Source of the DNA: Paenibacillus marchantiophytorum
GTDB lineage: Bacteria > Bacillota > Bacilli > Paenibacillales > NBRC-103111
DNA length: 64,000 bases
Assembly (NCBI RefSeq): GCF_014640555.1
Contig: NZ_BMHE01000002.1
Span: 1 to 64,000 of the forward strand
Direction: 5' to 3'
The position numbers were made by a program, and so were the translations under genes. Shown piece by piece: positions 18,325 to 26,834 of this stretch. Within the stretch, counting starts at the first letter, position 1. Each line of letters begins with the position of its first letter. Below the pieces are notes generated by a model. That model did not search any database, was not told the DNA's origin, and was given only the letters and a program-made list of their open reading frames with translations.

Positions 18325-19116
18325 ATGAAAAAATCTTTGATTACGCTAAGTATCATCAGCACTTTGTCTTTAACCATTCTAGGTGGGGCTGTTGTGCTGG
18401 CACAAGATCCTCTCCAAGGAAATGCAGCAGATGAGATAACTTCCGTTTCTCCCAAGCCAAATGCAGCGAATGACGGATTGAATTGTGATAAAAATCAAGA
18501 CGGCCATCCTGCTAACCAACCACGGCTTAAAGCGGGTGAGCGGCCAAAAGGGGAGAAACCCGCTCCTCGGGGAGGTGCGGGAGCAGTGACGCCAAGTGCT
18601 CCACCTAGTGACAGCAATTCCGAACAAGCAGCTAACACGGTGGTAATCTCAGGCGGCTTCCAAACAGATCCTCAGGATAAAGGCCGGCCGGTAGTACTTA
18701 TTGCAGCAGCTTTAGGAGTTCCGACGGAAGTATTCAGAGAGGCATTTAGCGGTGTAACACCTGCTGGCTTGGATAGAGGGCCAACATCTGAGGAAGCTCA
18801 GAAAAACAAAGCTGCTCTGCTCAAAGTGCTTGCCCCATACGGCATTACGAATGAACGTTTGGATGAAGTATCCAACTATTATCGCTATAATGGCAGAGGC
18901 GGTGGTCTATGGTCGCATACCCAAGCGACTGCAGCGCTAACGGTAACGGATGGCGTAGTGACGGGCATTACGATCACCAACCCAGGTTCAGGGTATTCCT
19001 CTAATCCGGTCATTTCGGTGATGGGTCCGAATGGGAAAGTGACGGCAACGGCTGAAGTCGTGTATACGAAGGATTTTAAAACAAATGGCAGTATCTCTTC
19101 GATCAAGTTGAATTAA
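18325..19116 (+). CDS. secreted protein of unknown function
   Basis: 263 residues with a Sec signal peptide ('MKKSLITLSIISTLSLTI', cleavage probably after VLAQ or nearby). Next come a low-complexity Pro/Gly/Asn/Lys linker (about 40-100), a compact middle region (about 105-200) and a C-terminal part carrying 'ITNPGSGYSSNPVISV', a GSGY...P motif seen in beta-rich extracellular domains. No enzyme motif or lipobox was seen. GAGGAGC precedes the ATG. It lies directly before the two-component system, which may control it or sense its product; that is inference from position only. Confidence 0.75.
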   Translation: MKKSLITLSIISTLSLTILGGAVVLAQDPLQGNAADEITSVSPKPNAANDGLNCDKNQDGHPANQPRLKAGERPKGEKPAPRGGAGAVTPSAPPSDSNSEQAANTVVISGGFQTDPQDKGRPVVLIAAALGVPTEVFREAFSGVTPAGLDRGPTSEEAQKNKAALLKVLAPYGITNERLDEVSNYYRYNGRGGGLWSHTQATAALTVTDGVVTGITITNPGSGYSSNPVISVMGPNGKVTATAEVVYTKDFKTNGSISSIKLN

Positions 19117-19128
19117 TAGATAGGGAGT

Positions 19129-19170
19129 AAAGTTCATGACATCAAGGTGGATGACTTGAACTTTATTCCT
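19129..19170 (+). terminator. possible terminator between secreted protein and response regulator
   Basis: AAAGTTCA pairs perfectly with TGAACTTT around a 20-base loop that itself pairs partly. The T-tract after it is weak (ATTCCTTTCT), so it could also be an operator. Confidence 0.45.
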
Positions 19171-19234
19171 TTCTGGTATGTTAAAATGACTCATAGCGAG
19201 AAGCTGCGATGTACCCTTGTTAGGAGGCATGACA

Positions 19235-19924
19235 ATGAAAACCATTATGATTGTAGAAGACGAGCCGGCGATTTCTCGTGTTCTTGCTGCCTATATCAAA
19301 AAAGCCGGATATGACTGTGTGGTCATCTCTCGGGGGGATGAGGCTATCAAGCAGTTTGGCGTGATCCAGCCTTCTCTTATTTTACTTGACGTGATGCTGC
19401 CTGGAGCGGATGGATGGGAAGTTCTGCGCGAGGTGCGGCGGAGAAACACCTGCCCGGTCATTATGCTCACGGCCAAAGGCGATATCGGTGATCGCCTCAT
19501 GGGATTGAACAATGGGGCTGATGATTATATAGCGAAGCCGTTTGAACCGGAAGAAGTCGTAGCTAGAATTCACGCCGTTCTGCGCAGACCTTCACAAGCT
19601 TTCGCGACAGATGATCAGAAGCATTACGGGAGTCTGCGGATTGATTTCAAGTCGCGGTCTGTTTACCTGAATGGTGCAACTTTGTCATTTACCCCTAAGG
19701 ATTTAGCGTTATTGCTATTTCTCGCGGAGCATCCGAATCAACTATTCTCACGCGAGCAGCTAATCGAACGGGTATGGGGCATCGACTACGATGGCAGCGA
19801 CCGCGCCGTGGATCATGCGATCAAACGGTTGCGGCAGGCACTGCTTCACCTGCCGCCAGAAGAAGGCGAGATTCGAACTTTGCGCGGAACGGGGTACCAA
19901 TTTTATGCCAACCCAAGCACCTAA
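19235..19924 (+). CDS. OmpR/PhoB-type response regulator
   Basis: 229 residues. The receiver domain carries the acidic pair in IVEDE, phospho-acceptor Asp52 in LLDVMLPG and Lys in YIAKPFEP. The C-terminal winged helix has 'SREQLIERVWG' and 'RAVDHAIKRLRQALL'. It should be phosphorylated by the kinase encoded next and bind DNA as a dimer. AGGAGG at 19222-19227 is seven bases before ATG 19235; the ATG at 19229 is too close. Its 3' end overlaps the kinase start by 20 bases, which couples their translation. Confidence 0.93.
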   Translation: MKTIMIVEDEPAISRVLAAYIKKAGYDCVVISRGDEAIKQFGVIQPSLILLDVMLPGADGWEVLREVRRRNTCPVIMLTAKGDIGDRLMGLNNGADDYIAKPFEPEEVVARIHAVLRRPSQAFATDDQKHYGSLRIDFKSRSVYLNGATLSFTPKDLALLLFLAEHPNQLFSREQLIERVWGIDYDGSDRAVDHAIKRLRQALLHLPPEEGEIRTLRGTGYQFYANPST

Positions 19925-21263
19925 GCGCAGCTCCTTGCTCCGCTATTGGACTTTACGCTATGTGCTCACACTATGCATAGGTTTGTTTCTCATAGGCTTA
20001 GCCTCCATTATCTGGCTGCAGCAGCGAGCATTGACAGACCGATTGCAGCAAATCGAGAGCTTTTCGGTGGAAGCGGCCGCTTATATTACCAAGGATGCGA
20101 ATCGGATTGTCATACCAGCGGAATTTTATAAATGGATTGATCAAAATCAGCGCAAATATCGGCTTCCTGGGCAGTTCGGTCTCACTGTCTATACGCAAGC
20201 AGGTCAAGTTTTGTATGAACAAGCTGCGCCGCAAGGATCATCAAGCGAATATAAGATTGCCGCTCCAATTCACGGTTCTCACTCACAGATTGGATCGATC
20301 GTCATTTCATATAGTAAGAAAGAATTGACTGATATCAGTCAAGAATTTGGTTTAATTACTTCACTTCTAATCTTAGCTGGTCTCATGGGCTGGCTGATCA
20401 TTTATTTGATGCTGCGCAGATTAACCAAGCCAATCTATGAAGTGGTGCATGCCCTCAAACAAATCCAGACGGGGAATTATACCCTCATGCTGCAGGAAAA
20501 TGCCAAGGAGCAGGAGATTTATGATCTGCTTTATTACTTCAATGCGACGGCAGCAAGATTGGAACAACTGGAGCAGCTGCGCACAGAACTGTTGGCTGGT
20601 GTGACCCATGAGCTCAAAACGCCTGTGACTTCAATCCGTGGTTTGCTGCGCGCGATCAAAGACCAGGTTGTCAGCGGCAATGAGGCTGATGAATTTCTCG
20701 ATATTTCGCTGGAGGAAACAAAGCGGCTTGAGCGGATGGTGGCTGATTTGCTTGATTTCAATGCTTTTGCATCGGGACATGTGCGTATGCAATCAGAAGC
20801 ACTTGATTTGGGTAAACTGCTGGGAGAAATCGTCTATCAATGGAGTTTAATCCACACAGAAGATGATGTGGAGGTTCGAACGGATATTGCGGATGGACGA
20901 CAGATGGTCGTTGGTGACCCTGTTCGTATTCAGCAAATTATTGTCAATCTCCTTAACAACAGTCAGCAAGCAGCGGATGGGCATTGTTTGATAACGGTCC
21001 GTTTAATCGAATACTCGAGCACGATGTACGAAGTTCTTGTCTGTGATAACGGAACAGGTATTCCGGCGGAGGAGCAGATCAATATTTATGAGCGGTATTT
21101 CCGGGGGACGAACAAAAAGTTAGCCGTACGGGGGCTGGGATTAGGCTTGACGTTGAGCCGAATGCTGGCTGCTGCGCTTGGAGGTACGTTGGTGCTGAAG
21201 GAAAGTTCCCCGCAGGGGACGACTTTTCAGCTTTTGCTGCCTCGGGGGACGGGAGTGATGTGA
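19905..21263 (+). CDS. sensor histidine kinase, partner of the OmpR-type regulator
   Basis: 452 residues. Membrane segments lie at about 18-38 and 158-182 around an extracellular sensor of about 115 residues. HAMP follows (about 182-235), then HisKA with His235 in VTHELKTP, and HATPase with the N box 'NLLNNSQQAADG', G1 'DNGTGIP' and G2 'GLGLGLTLSRML'. ATG 19905 lies inside the end of the regulator gene; longer upstream frames would sit wholly inside that gene. The signal is unknown. Confidence 0.92.
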   Translation: MPTQAPKRSSLLRYWTLRYVLTLCIGLFLIGLASIIWLQQRALTDRLQQIESFSVEAAAYITKDANRIVIPAEFYKWIDQNQRKYRLPGQFGLTVYTQAGQVLYEQAAPQGSSSEYKIAAPIHGSHSQIGSIVISYSKKELTDISQEFGLITSLLILAGLMGWLIIYLMLRRLTKPIYEVVHALKQIQTGNYTLMLQENAKEQEIYDLLYYFNATAARLEQLEQLRTELLAGVTHELKTPVTSIRGLLRAIKDQVVSGNEADEFLDISLEETKRLERMVADLLDFNAFASGHVRMQSEALDLGKLLGEIVYQWSLIHTEDDVEVRTDIADGRQMVVGDPVRIQQIIVNLLNNSQQAADGHCLITVRLIEYSSTMYEVLVCDNGTGIPAEEQINIYERYFRGTNKKLAVRGLGLGLTLSRMLAAALGGTLVLKESSPQGTTFQLLLPRGTGVM

Positions 21264-21352
21264 AACAACTGTTATTATTTTGGTAATACTGATCTTAAAC
21301 ATGTTACACTTGTTAAAGTCATATATGAATGATCAGAAGGAGGCTGAACATC

Positions 21353-21916
21353 GTGTCAAATCCGGACGAGAAGAAAATCCATACTTATCAAGACTGGCAA
21401 ACATGGGATGGAGCATGGGAGTTAATCAATGGCAAACCCTATAATATGTCGCCGGCTCCAACCTCACTACATCAATTTATTGTTGGGGAACTTCATTTTG
21501 CTTTGCGGACATTTTTTCAGAATCAGAGCTGCTACGTGTTCGTGGCTCCATTTGATATATTTTTTAGCGAAAACGAAGATTACGAGTCGCCAGATCATGT
21601 TACACAGCCTGATCTCTCGGTTGTTTGCTCCAAGGATCAGATCAACAAAAATGGTTGTCTAGGTGCTCCGACGTTAATTATTGAAGTACTTTCCCCATCC
21701 ACTGCGCTGAAGGACTTTAATGAAAAGTTCAATTTATATCAGAAGTATGGGGTACAGGAATATTGGATTGTTGACCCAGGAAACCGAACGGTTCACGTAT
21801 ATTCTCTGCAGGATGGAAGTTTTCAGATTCGTCAACTGTATACAGAGCAAGAAACCATTCATTCCAACGTCTTCAAAGAATTACATGTGCCGATGACCCA
21901 TTTATTTACATTATAA
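21353..21916 (+). CDS. Uma2-family (DUF820) endonuclease-like protein, copy 1
   Basis: 187 residues. The Uma2 fold is a PD-(D/E)XK nuclease relative. Visible are 'QPDLSVVC' (Asp), 'LIIEVLSPSTALKD' (Glu, then a Lys downstream) and 'YQKYGVQEYWIVDP', the standard landmarks. Biological roles are unknown for the family. GTG at 21353 is chosen because AAGGAGG lies ten bases before it. A paralog sharing nearly every landmark lies at 24871, so the two copies bracket the spoVR-yhbH pair. A recent local duplication or two independent acquisitions are both possible. Confidence 0.85.
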   Translation: MSNPDEKKIHTYQDWQTWDGAWELINGKPYNMSPAPTSLHQFIVGELHFALRTFFQNQSCYVFVAPFDIFFSENEDYESPDHVTQPDLSVVCSKDQINKNGCLGAPTLIIEVLSPSTALKDFNEKFNLYQKYGVQEYWIVDPGNRTVHVYSLQDGSFQIRQLYTEQETIHSNVFKELHVPMTHLFTL

Positions 21917-21993
21917 TTAACGCATATAAGCCGAAATAGATGCCGAAAAACCTCCAAAATCACGATGCTCGTGAAATCGGAGGCTCTAGCCAA

Positions 21994-23427
21994 TTACAAA
22001 AACCGACGATGATGCTTTTTCCCGTCAAAGCTGAATAAAACCGGCTTATCTTCCACGACGGTATGCATATGAATGGTTTTACCCCAGAGTTTGTAAATAT
22101 ACGGCAAGGTTCTCTCCACGTATTTAAGATCCAATTCCACACCTTCGAAAGCGTGCTTCAAATACAGTTCGCCGCTGCGCTGATAATCCCCGTCCTCCAC
22201 GACGATGTAGGGGAAACCGCCATTCACTCGGGAATAGATTAGCTGATCCCGCGTATTTTCCCATGTTTTATCCGTGATCTTCCATTCTGGCCCTTTCTTC
22301 TCAAACACATACAGATCCAATTCTTCCACCAATGGTTTGTTCAAATAATTGCGGATAAAAGAGGTATCGGATTCGTATTCGCGGACTTCGAACATTTTGG
22401 CCCGGCCTTCACCGGGCTTGCGGCCCTGAATGCGGATTTCATCCGGCGTCGGATGATCCCAATGCTTTTCGATATCTTCGAAAATTTTCAGTCCGAGATA
22501 ATACGGGTTCAGGCTATGCCGCGAAGGCACAACTACGGAAGAGTTGAGCTTGGAGTACTCGATCGTCTCTTCCTCGGTTAAATCCAGTTCCCGCAGGATG
22601 CGTTGATGCCAGTACGAAGCCCAGCCTTCGTTCATGATTTTGGTTTCGAGCTGCGGCCAGAAATAGAGCATTTCATCTCGCAGCATGGTCAGAATATCGC
22701 GCTGCCAATTTTCCATGTAGGGCGCATTCTCCTCGATGAAGAGCAAAATATCTTTCTCCGGTTGAGGCGGGAAGCGCCGGTTCTCTTCTTTATCCTGCGG
22801 CGGAGCGGGCTTATTCTTGGTGTCGAGCCCCCAAAGATCTTCGTAGCCGTAGGTCGCTTCAGTAGGGATATTAGGCATAGAAGCTTTATGAATCTCTTGG
22901 CGTTTGCGCGTTTGCCCGTACGTTAAAGTGAGGACAGGATCGATATGCTCCTGGATGGCGAGAACGGCGTCAATGAACTGTTCGACTTCGTCGATGCCAT
23001 GTTCAATTTCATATAGGCGAATCCGTTCAGCCGTGGCGGACATGCTCTCGACCATGTTGCGGTTCGTTTTGGAGAAGCGGACATTATTTTTGAAGAAATC
23101 GCAGTGGGCCAGTACATGCGCCACAATCAGCTTATTTTGAATAAGCGAATTACCGTCTAATAGAAAGGCATAACAGGGGTCCGAGTTAATGACGAGCTCA
23201 TAGATTTTGCTCAGCCCCAGGTCATATTGCGTCTTCATCCGGTGAAAATTTTTCCCGAAGCTCCAATGGCTGTAGCGTGTGGGCATCCCGTAGGCCCCAA
23301 ATGTATAAATGATTTCCGCAGGACAGATCTCATAACGCATGGGAAAATAGTCCAGCCCAAAGCCTTTGGCAATCTCTGTAATCTCATCAATGGCATATTC
23401 AAGCTGCTGAATTTCGGATTTACTCAC
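21994..23427 (-). CDS. spoVR: SpoVR-family protein (spore cortex)
   Basis: 477 residues, the usual SpoVR length. Landmarks include '[20 protein letters not shown]', '[18 protein letters not shown]' and '[18 protein letters not shown]'. In Bacillus subtilis spoVR is made in the mother cell and affects cortex formation; in other bacteria the homologue travels with YhbH/YeaH and the kinase PrkA/YeaG. Here its start overlaps the stop of yhbH by four bases, so the two are translationally coupled. No PrkA gene is next to them. Confidence 0.93.
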   Translation of the reverse strand: MSKSEIQQLEYAIDEITEIAKGFGLDYFPMRYEICPAEIIYTFGAYGMPTRYSHWSFGKNFHRMKTQYDLGLSKIYELVINSDPCYAFLLDGNSLIQNKLIVAHVLAHCDFFKNNVRFSKTNRNMVESMSATAERIRLYEIEHGIDEVEQFIDAVLAIQEHIDPVLTLTYGQTRKRQEIHKASMPNIPTEATYGYEDLWGLDTKNKPAPPQDKEENRRFPPQPEKDILLFIEENAPYMENWQRDILTMLRDEMLYFWPQLETKIMNEGWASYWHQRILRELDLTEEETIEYSKLNSSVVVPSRHSLNPYYLGLKIFEDIEKHWDHPTPDEIRIQGRKPGEGRAKMFEVREYESDTSFIRNYLNKPLVEELDLYVFEKKGPEWKITDKTWENTRDQLIYSRVNGGFPYIVVEDGDYQRSGELYLKHAFEGVELDLKYVERTLPYIYKLWGKTIHMHTVVEDKPVLFSFDGKKHHRRFL

Positions 23428-24581
23428 TGAACAGCCACCCCCTCCTGCTTGGTAAAAAAGGTTTTCAAGGCTTTGTACACTTCGCCTTTCTCGCGGATCA
23501 CGTAATGAAGAAATTTGGGGTCGTGTATATGCCTAAAAGCAGACATCAGGGTACTGCTGCGGTTATATTGATTGACCTCGCCATAGCCGAACATGTTGCA
23601 GCGCTCCATTAATTGCGTAATCAGCTTGACGCAGCGCTCGTTATCCGATGTCAAATTATCGCCATCCGAGAAATGGAACGGATAGATATTAAACTGCGAG
23701 GGCGGATAACGCTTATCGATAATATCGATTGCCGTTTGATAGGCTGAAGAGCAGATCGTACCGCCGCTTTCACCTTTGGTGAAAAATTCTTCCTCTGTGA
23801 CTTCTTTCGCCTCTGTATGATGAGCAATGAACACGATTTCCACATTCTCGTACTTCGTACGCAGGAAGCGCGTCATCCAGAAGAAGAAGCTGCGGGCTAT
23901 GTATTTCTCAAAAGAGCCCATGGACCCAGAGGTATCCATCATGGCAATAATTAACGCATTTGAGTGTGGCTTCTCCACTTCATCCCAAGTCTTAAAACGC
24001 AAATCATCCGGACTAATATGATGAATGCCAGGCGAATTGGAACGCGAGTTTCTGCGCAGATTTTCGATGATCGTCCGTTTCTTATCGATGTTGGACATAA
24101 TGCCCTTTTTACGAATATCGTTGAAAATCACTTCGGTCGTCGTCATGTTGCGCTTCTCTTTTTTCTGCAAATTGGGCAATTCCAGCTCGGAGAACAGCAT
24201 CGCCTGCAGCTCTTCCATGCTAACTTCCGCTTCGTAATAGTCTTCGCCGGCTTGATCTCCTGCGCCTTCACCTTTCCCAGGGCCTTGCGCCGGCTGCGGA
24301 TCTGTGCCGAGTACATCGCCCACCTGCGAATCGCCATCTCCCTGTCCGACATGCTTGCCTTTGTTGAAATTGTAGCGGAAGCGATATTCATCGAGACTCT
24401 TGATTGGCACTTTCACGACTTGTTTGCCATTGGACATAACGATACTCTCATCCGTGACGAGATCGGGAAGGTTTTGTTTAATGGCTTCTTTGACTTTCTC
24501 TTGGTGCCTTGTTTGATCTTGGTATCCTTTACGGTGCAGTGACCAATCCTCTTTGGATACGACAAATAAGGGTTCTGTCAT
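23424..24581 (-). CDS. yhbH: YhbH/YeaH-family protein (DUF444, VWA-like)
   Basis: 385 residues. The N-terminal part is charged and disordered, and a VWA-like domain fills the C-terminal half with the metal-binding '[13 protein letters not shown]' near residue 215. Homologues act with the PrkA kinase and SpoVR in sporulation (Bacillus) and in stress responses (enterics). AGGAGGG lies five to six bases before the ATG. It leads the yhbH-spoVR operon. A sporulation sigma-E promoter would be expected in 24590-24720; only an uncertain CATACTTG-like -10 was seen on the minus strand. Confidence 0.93.
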   Translation of the reverse strand: MTEPLFVVSKEDWSLHRKGYQDQTRHQEKVKEAIKQNLPDLVTDESIVMSNGKQVVKVPIKSLDEYRFRYNFNKGKHVGQGDGDSQVGDVLGTDPQPAQGPGKGEGAGDQAGEDYYEAEVSMEELQAMLFSELELPNLQKKEKRNMTTTEVIFNDIRKKGIMSNIDKKRTIIENLRRNSRSNSPGIHHISPDDLRFKTWDEVEKPHSNALIIAMMDTSGSMGSFEKYIARSFFFWMTRFLRTKYENVEIVFIAHHTEAKEVTEEEFFTKGESGGTICSSAYQTAIDIIDKRYPPSQFNIYPFHFSDGDNLTSDNERCVKLITQLMERCNMFGYGEVNQYNRSSTLMSAFRHIHDPKFLHYVIREKGEVYKALKTFFTKQEGVAVQ

Positions 24582-24870
24582 GGGGTCCCTCCTTGGGGTT
24601 GATCCTAGAAATGATATCGCAAGCTGGACGCTGAAACAGACTTCGTCGGGAATAAAGCTTGTTACTAAATATATTCAAGTATGCGGGGGATATGTGATAT
24701 AGGAAGGGAATTTCTCGTCAGAATAAAAGGGGGGGAGGCGGTTGCGTCAGTCTCATTGGAAAACAATCAAAAGGAACCCTATTCGAGCAAACCCATGGTG
24801 TATTCAACTTCGACTTTTCATCTCATTGTGTTAAAATAAGGAACAAATTGTAGAGAGCGAGGAACTTTTC

Positions 24871-25431
24871 ATGAAAGTGCCTGAACAGGATCATCGCTAT
24901 AATTTTCAAGATCTGCTGGAGTGGGAAGGCAGATGGGAGTTAATTAATGGAGTACCATTTAGTATGCCGCCGGCACCCTCTACGACACATCAACGGATCT
25001 TAAGAAGTATGTTTCTTGAGCTTCACACATTCCTGCAAGGTTCATCATGTGAGGTTTTTATCGCTCCGTTTGACGTGAGATTAAGTGAAACAGAAGAATA
25101 CGATAATCCCGATACGGTCTGTCAGCCAGATCTATCCGTTATCTGTAATCCAACTCAGATAGATGACAAAGGAGGCAAAGGCGCTCCCAAGCTCATTGTT
25201 GAAATATTATCTCCATCTACTGCGATTAAAGATAGAAACCAAAAATTTAAAACATATGAGAAATTTGGTGTTCTGGAATACTGGATTGTTGACCCTGCTC
25301 ATCAAACAGTTGAGGTTTATGGATTGGAACAAGGTTTATTTCAAAAGCGTGATGTTTTTGGAAAAGAAGACAAATTGCGTTCATTTGCTTTTTCAGCGTG
25401 TGTTGTTAATTTGGGATGTATATTCCAATAG
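24871..25431 (+). CDS. Uma2-family (DUF820) endonuclease-like protein, copy 2
   Basis: 186 residues. It has the same landmarks as copy 1: 'WELINGVPFSMPPAPS', 'QPDLSVIC', 'LIVEILSPSTAIKD' and 'EYWIVDPAHQTVEVYG'. By eye more than half of the residues match copy 1 across the whole length, so they are paralogs. GAGCGAGG lies before the ATG. It faces the yhbH operon across 289 bases in which nothing beyond the upstream signals was recognised. The function is unknown. Confidence 0.85.
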   Translation: MKVPEQDHRYNFQDLLEWEGRWELINGVPFSMPPAPSTTHQRILRSMFLELHTFLQGSSCEVFIAPFDVRLSETEEYDNPDTVCQPDLSVICNPTQIDDKGGKGAPKLIVEILSPSTAIKDRNQKFKTYEKFGVLEYWIVDPAHQTVEVYGLEQGLFQKRDVFGKEDKLRSFAFSACVVNLGCIFQ

Positions 25432-25566
25432 TGGAATGGTGTTAACGATGAGGAGAGGCCCTGCTATCCGATGGTGGGACTTTTACTAGAGATAATTGAA
25501 CAAACACAAGTCCCGGCTTTGGATGAAGCGAAAAATTGGTGGTGATAATATGATTAATTAAATTTC

Positions 25567-25626
25567 AAAAAAGTCTGCCTCTAACCTCCTGCCATTACGC
25601 ATTGGAGGATCGGGCAGACTTTTTTT
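25567..25626. terminator. terminator after Uma2 copy 2
   Basis: AAAAAAGTCTGCC with inner CCTCC pairs with GGAGG and GGGCAGACTTTTTTT. A runs before and T runs after make it usable in both directions. The 135 bases between the Uma2 stop and this hairpin hold nothing recognised. Confidence 0.9.
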
Positions 25627-25677
25627 GAATAATAGAAATTGTAAGTTTTGCGTGGATTTAAGGGATTCTCCCTTTTT
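25627..25677. repeat. family A repeat, copy 2, detached left end
   Basis: About 50 bases match the left end of copy 1 (16063-16112), including AAGTTTTGCGTGGATTTAAG compared with AAGTTTTGGGTGGATTTAAG. The match breaks off here and resumes at 26251. Confidence 0.7.
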
Positions 25678-25696
25678 AGTTTAGCATGGCAAAAAG

Positions 25697-25999
25697 ATGC
25701 GTCCCGTAGTGCTGAAAGAAATCCAAAAATTTCGAGACTGTGGAGACCCCAAAAAAGGGTTTAAGTTGCTCGCATGTGAAGGGTGCCACGATCTTAAGGT
25801 GATGCCCTATCGGTGCAAGGGATGTTTCTGCACGACGTGTTCATGCGGAGAAACGGAAGAGTAGAGCCGGATCTTGTCTGAGGACGTATGTCGAGTCAAC
25901 CATCGACAGGTTATCTTGACCATCGACGAAGGTCTAAGAAACATGTTTTTGGGTTGGGGGGAAGTGAAGCTTGCCCAGAGTTTAAATGTTGGAGATTGA
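25697..25999 (+). pseudogene. IS91-type transposase remnant (N-terminal zinc-binding part)
   Basis: The frame opens at ATG 25697 with 'MRPVVLKEIQKFRDCGD', then a cysteine-rich zinc-binding segment ('CEGCHDLKVMPYRCKGC'). A TAG stops it at 25862. The same frame then continues with 'HRQVILTIDEGLRNMF', which matches the next conserved block of IS91-family transposases of Paenibacillus. The TAG sits where the family has Trp, so a single TGG to TAG change fits. The catalytic remainder is missing after about residue 90. The gene is therefore dead by both nonsense mutation and truncation. Confidence 0.75.
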
Positions 26000-26050
26000 C
26001 CCCAGTCTCCAGGCTTGGGTTGTAGGTCACCCCATCACGATGGAGTGGTT

Positions 26051-26126
26051 TGATGCGATGTGATGATGATGCGATGAGATGAGATGAAATGATGATGAGA
26101 CGAGATGCGATGAGATGAAATGAAAA
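26051..26126. repeat. GATG-rich simple repeat
   Basis: About 75 bases made of imperfect GATGA, GATGC and GATGT units. It lies inside the block that splits family A copy 2. On the minus strand it produces a spurious open frame. Confidence 0.85.
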
Positions 26127-26250
26127 CAAGGTAGCTGTGAACGTACTTATTTGTTCGAATTGCTGCTGATTTGGAGGTATAAACAAGCTATTTGGCAGAA
26201 TGAGATCCTCTAGCTTTGCTATCGCTTGGAGATAAGGGAACGTCAAGCCG

Positions 26251-26490
26251 CGATACTAGCAAAATGTGTCATGATAGCGAGTTAGAGGAACTACAGTACG
26301 TTATAATTCTGAAAACCGCCATATTCCACGCCAGAGGGAACTACGATCCGCTAATGCACCATTTACCGGTTGGAATCAGCAGTTCCGCTTAAATAGCGGA
26401 TCTCAGTTCCCTTTCATGATACGTTTACCCCAGTTCCTGCCATTTAGCGGATCATAGTTCCTTTTCACACGACGCTCTCTGTTATTGCAA
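26251..26490. repeat. family A repeat, copy 2, right part
   Basis: Nearly the whole 240 bases align with 16114-16355 of copy 1, in the same order of direct and inverted GGAACTACnnTCCGCT units, with scattered substitutions. Further units of the same kind (26499-26516) continue towards jetD. Confidence 0.85.
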
Positions 26491-26535
26491 AGCCCAAAGG
26501 GAACTAGGATCTGCTAATATTGGTAAAATGCTCCT

Positions 26536-26568
26536 ATAAGGGCAAAGCGCGGATCGAGGAGCCCTTAT
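26536..26568 (+). other. hairpin upstream of the Wadjet operon
   Basis: ATAAGGGC (26536-26543) pairs perfectly with GCCCTTAT (26561-26568). There is no T-tract, so it is not a terminator. Its role is unknown. Confidence 0.5.
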
Positions 26569-26603
26569 GTGTTGGAAAACGGAGTTTGGAAGCAAAAAAC
26601 AGT

Positions 26604-26677
26604 GAAATAGAGGAACGACGTTCCGCGCGCACGGCGAAAGAGGTGGTTTTGGTTGAAATAGAGGATCTACGATCCGC
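26604..26677 (+). repeat. two 23-base direct repeats before jetD
   Basis: GAAATAGAGGAACGACGTTC at 26604 and GAAATAGAGGATCTACGATC at 26655, each followed by CGC, are 51 bases apart. Each contains its own short palindrome. They resemble half-units of the dispersed GGAACTAC repeats and could equally be binding sites. Confidence 0.55.
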
Positions 26678-26793
26678 CTCGTGTTTATGTGAGGAAATCG
26701 AATGAATCACTTGACTATGTTCGCAGCAGTTGCTCTGTTTTGGGCTTGGAACGACTTCCCATAATGCTCCAAACCCATCTGCCATTGATATTT

Positions 26794-26802
26794 TGCTATA
26801 AT
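26794..26802 (+). promoter_or_regulatory. extended -10 promoter of the Wadjet operon
   Basis: TGCTATAAT is a perfect extended -10, 33 bases before the jetD start. The -35 region is poor, as is usual when TGn is present. Confidence 0.55.
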
Positions 26803-26834
26803 AGGCATATATTCTCAAACAGGAGCAGTTGGAT

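Noticed and set aside
25911..26246. 111-residue minus-strand open frame
   Set aside because: It is the reverse reading of the GATG simple repeat and IS91 scar; composition is His/Ile/Ser repetitive and there is no ribosome binding site.
26520..26705. 61-residue plus-strand frame before jetD
   Set aside because: It reads through the hairpin and the two 23-base repeats, giving a repeated 'EIEERRSA'-like pattern. This is repeat DNA, and the start lacks a good ribosome binding site.
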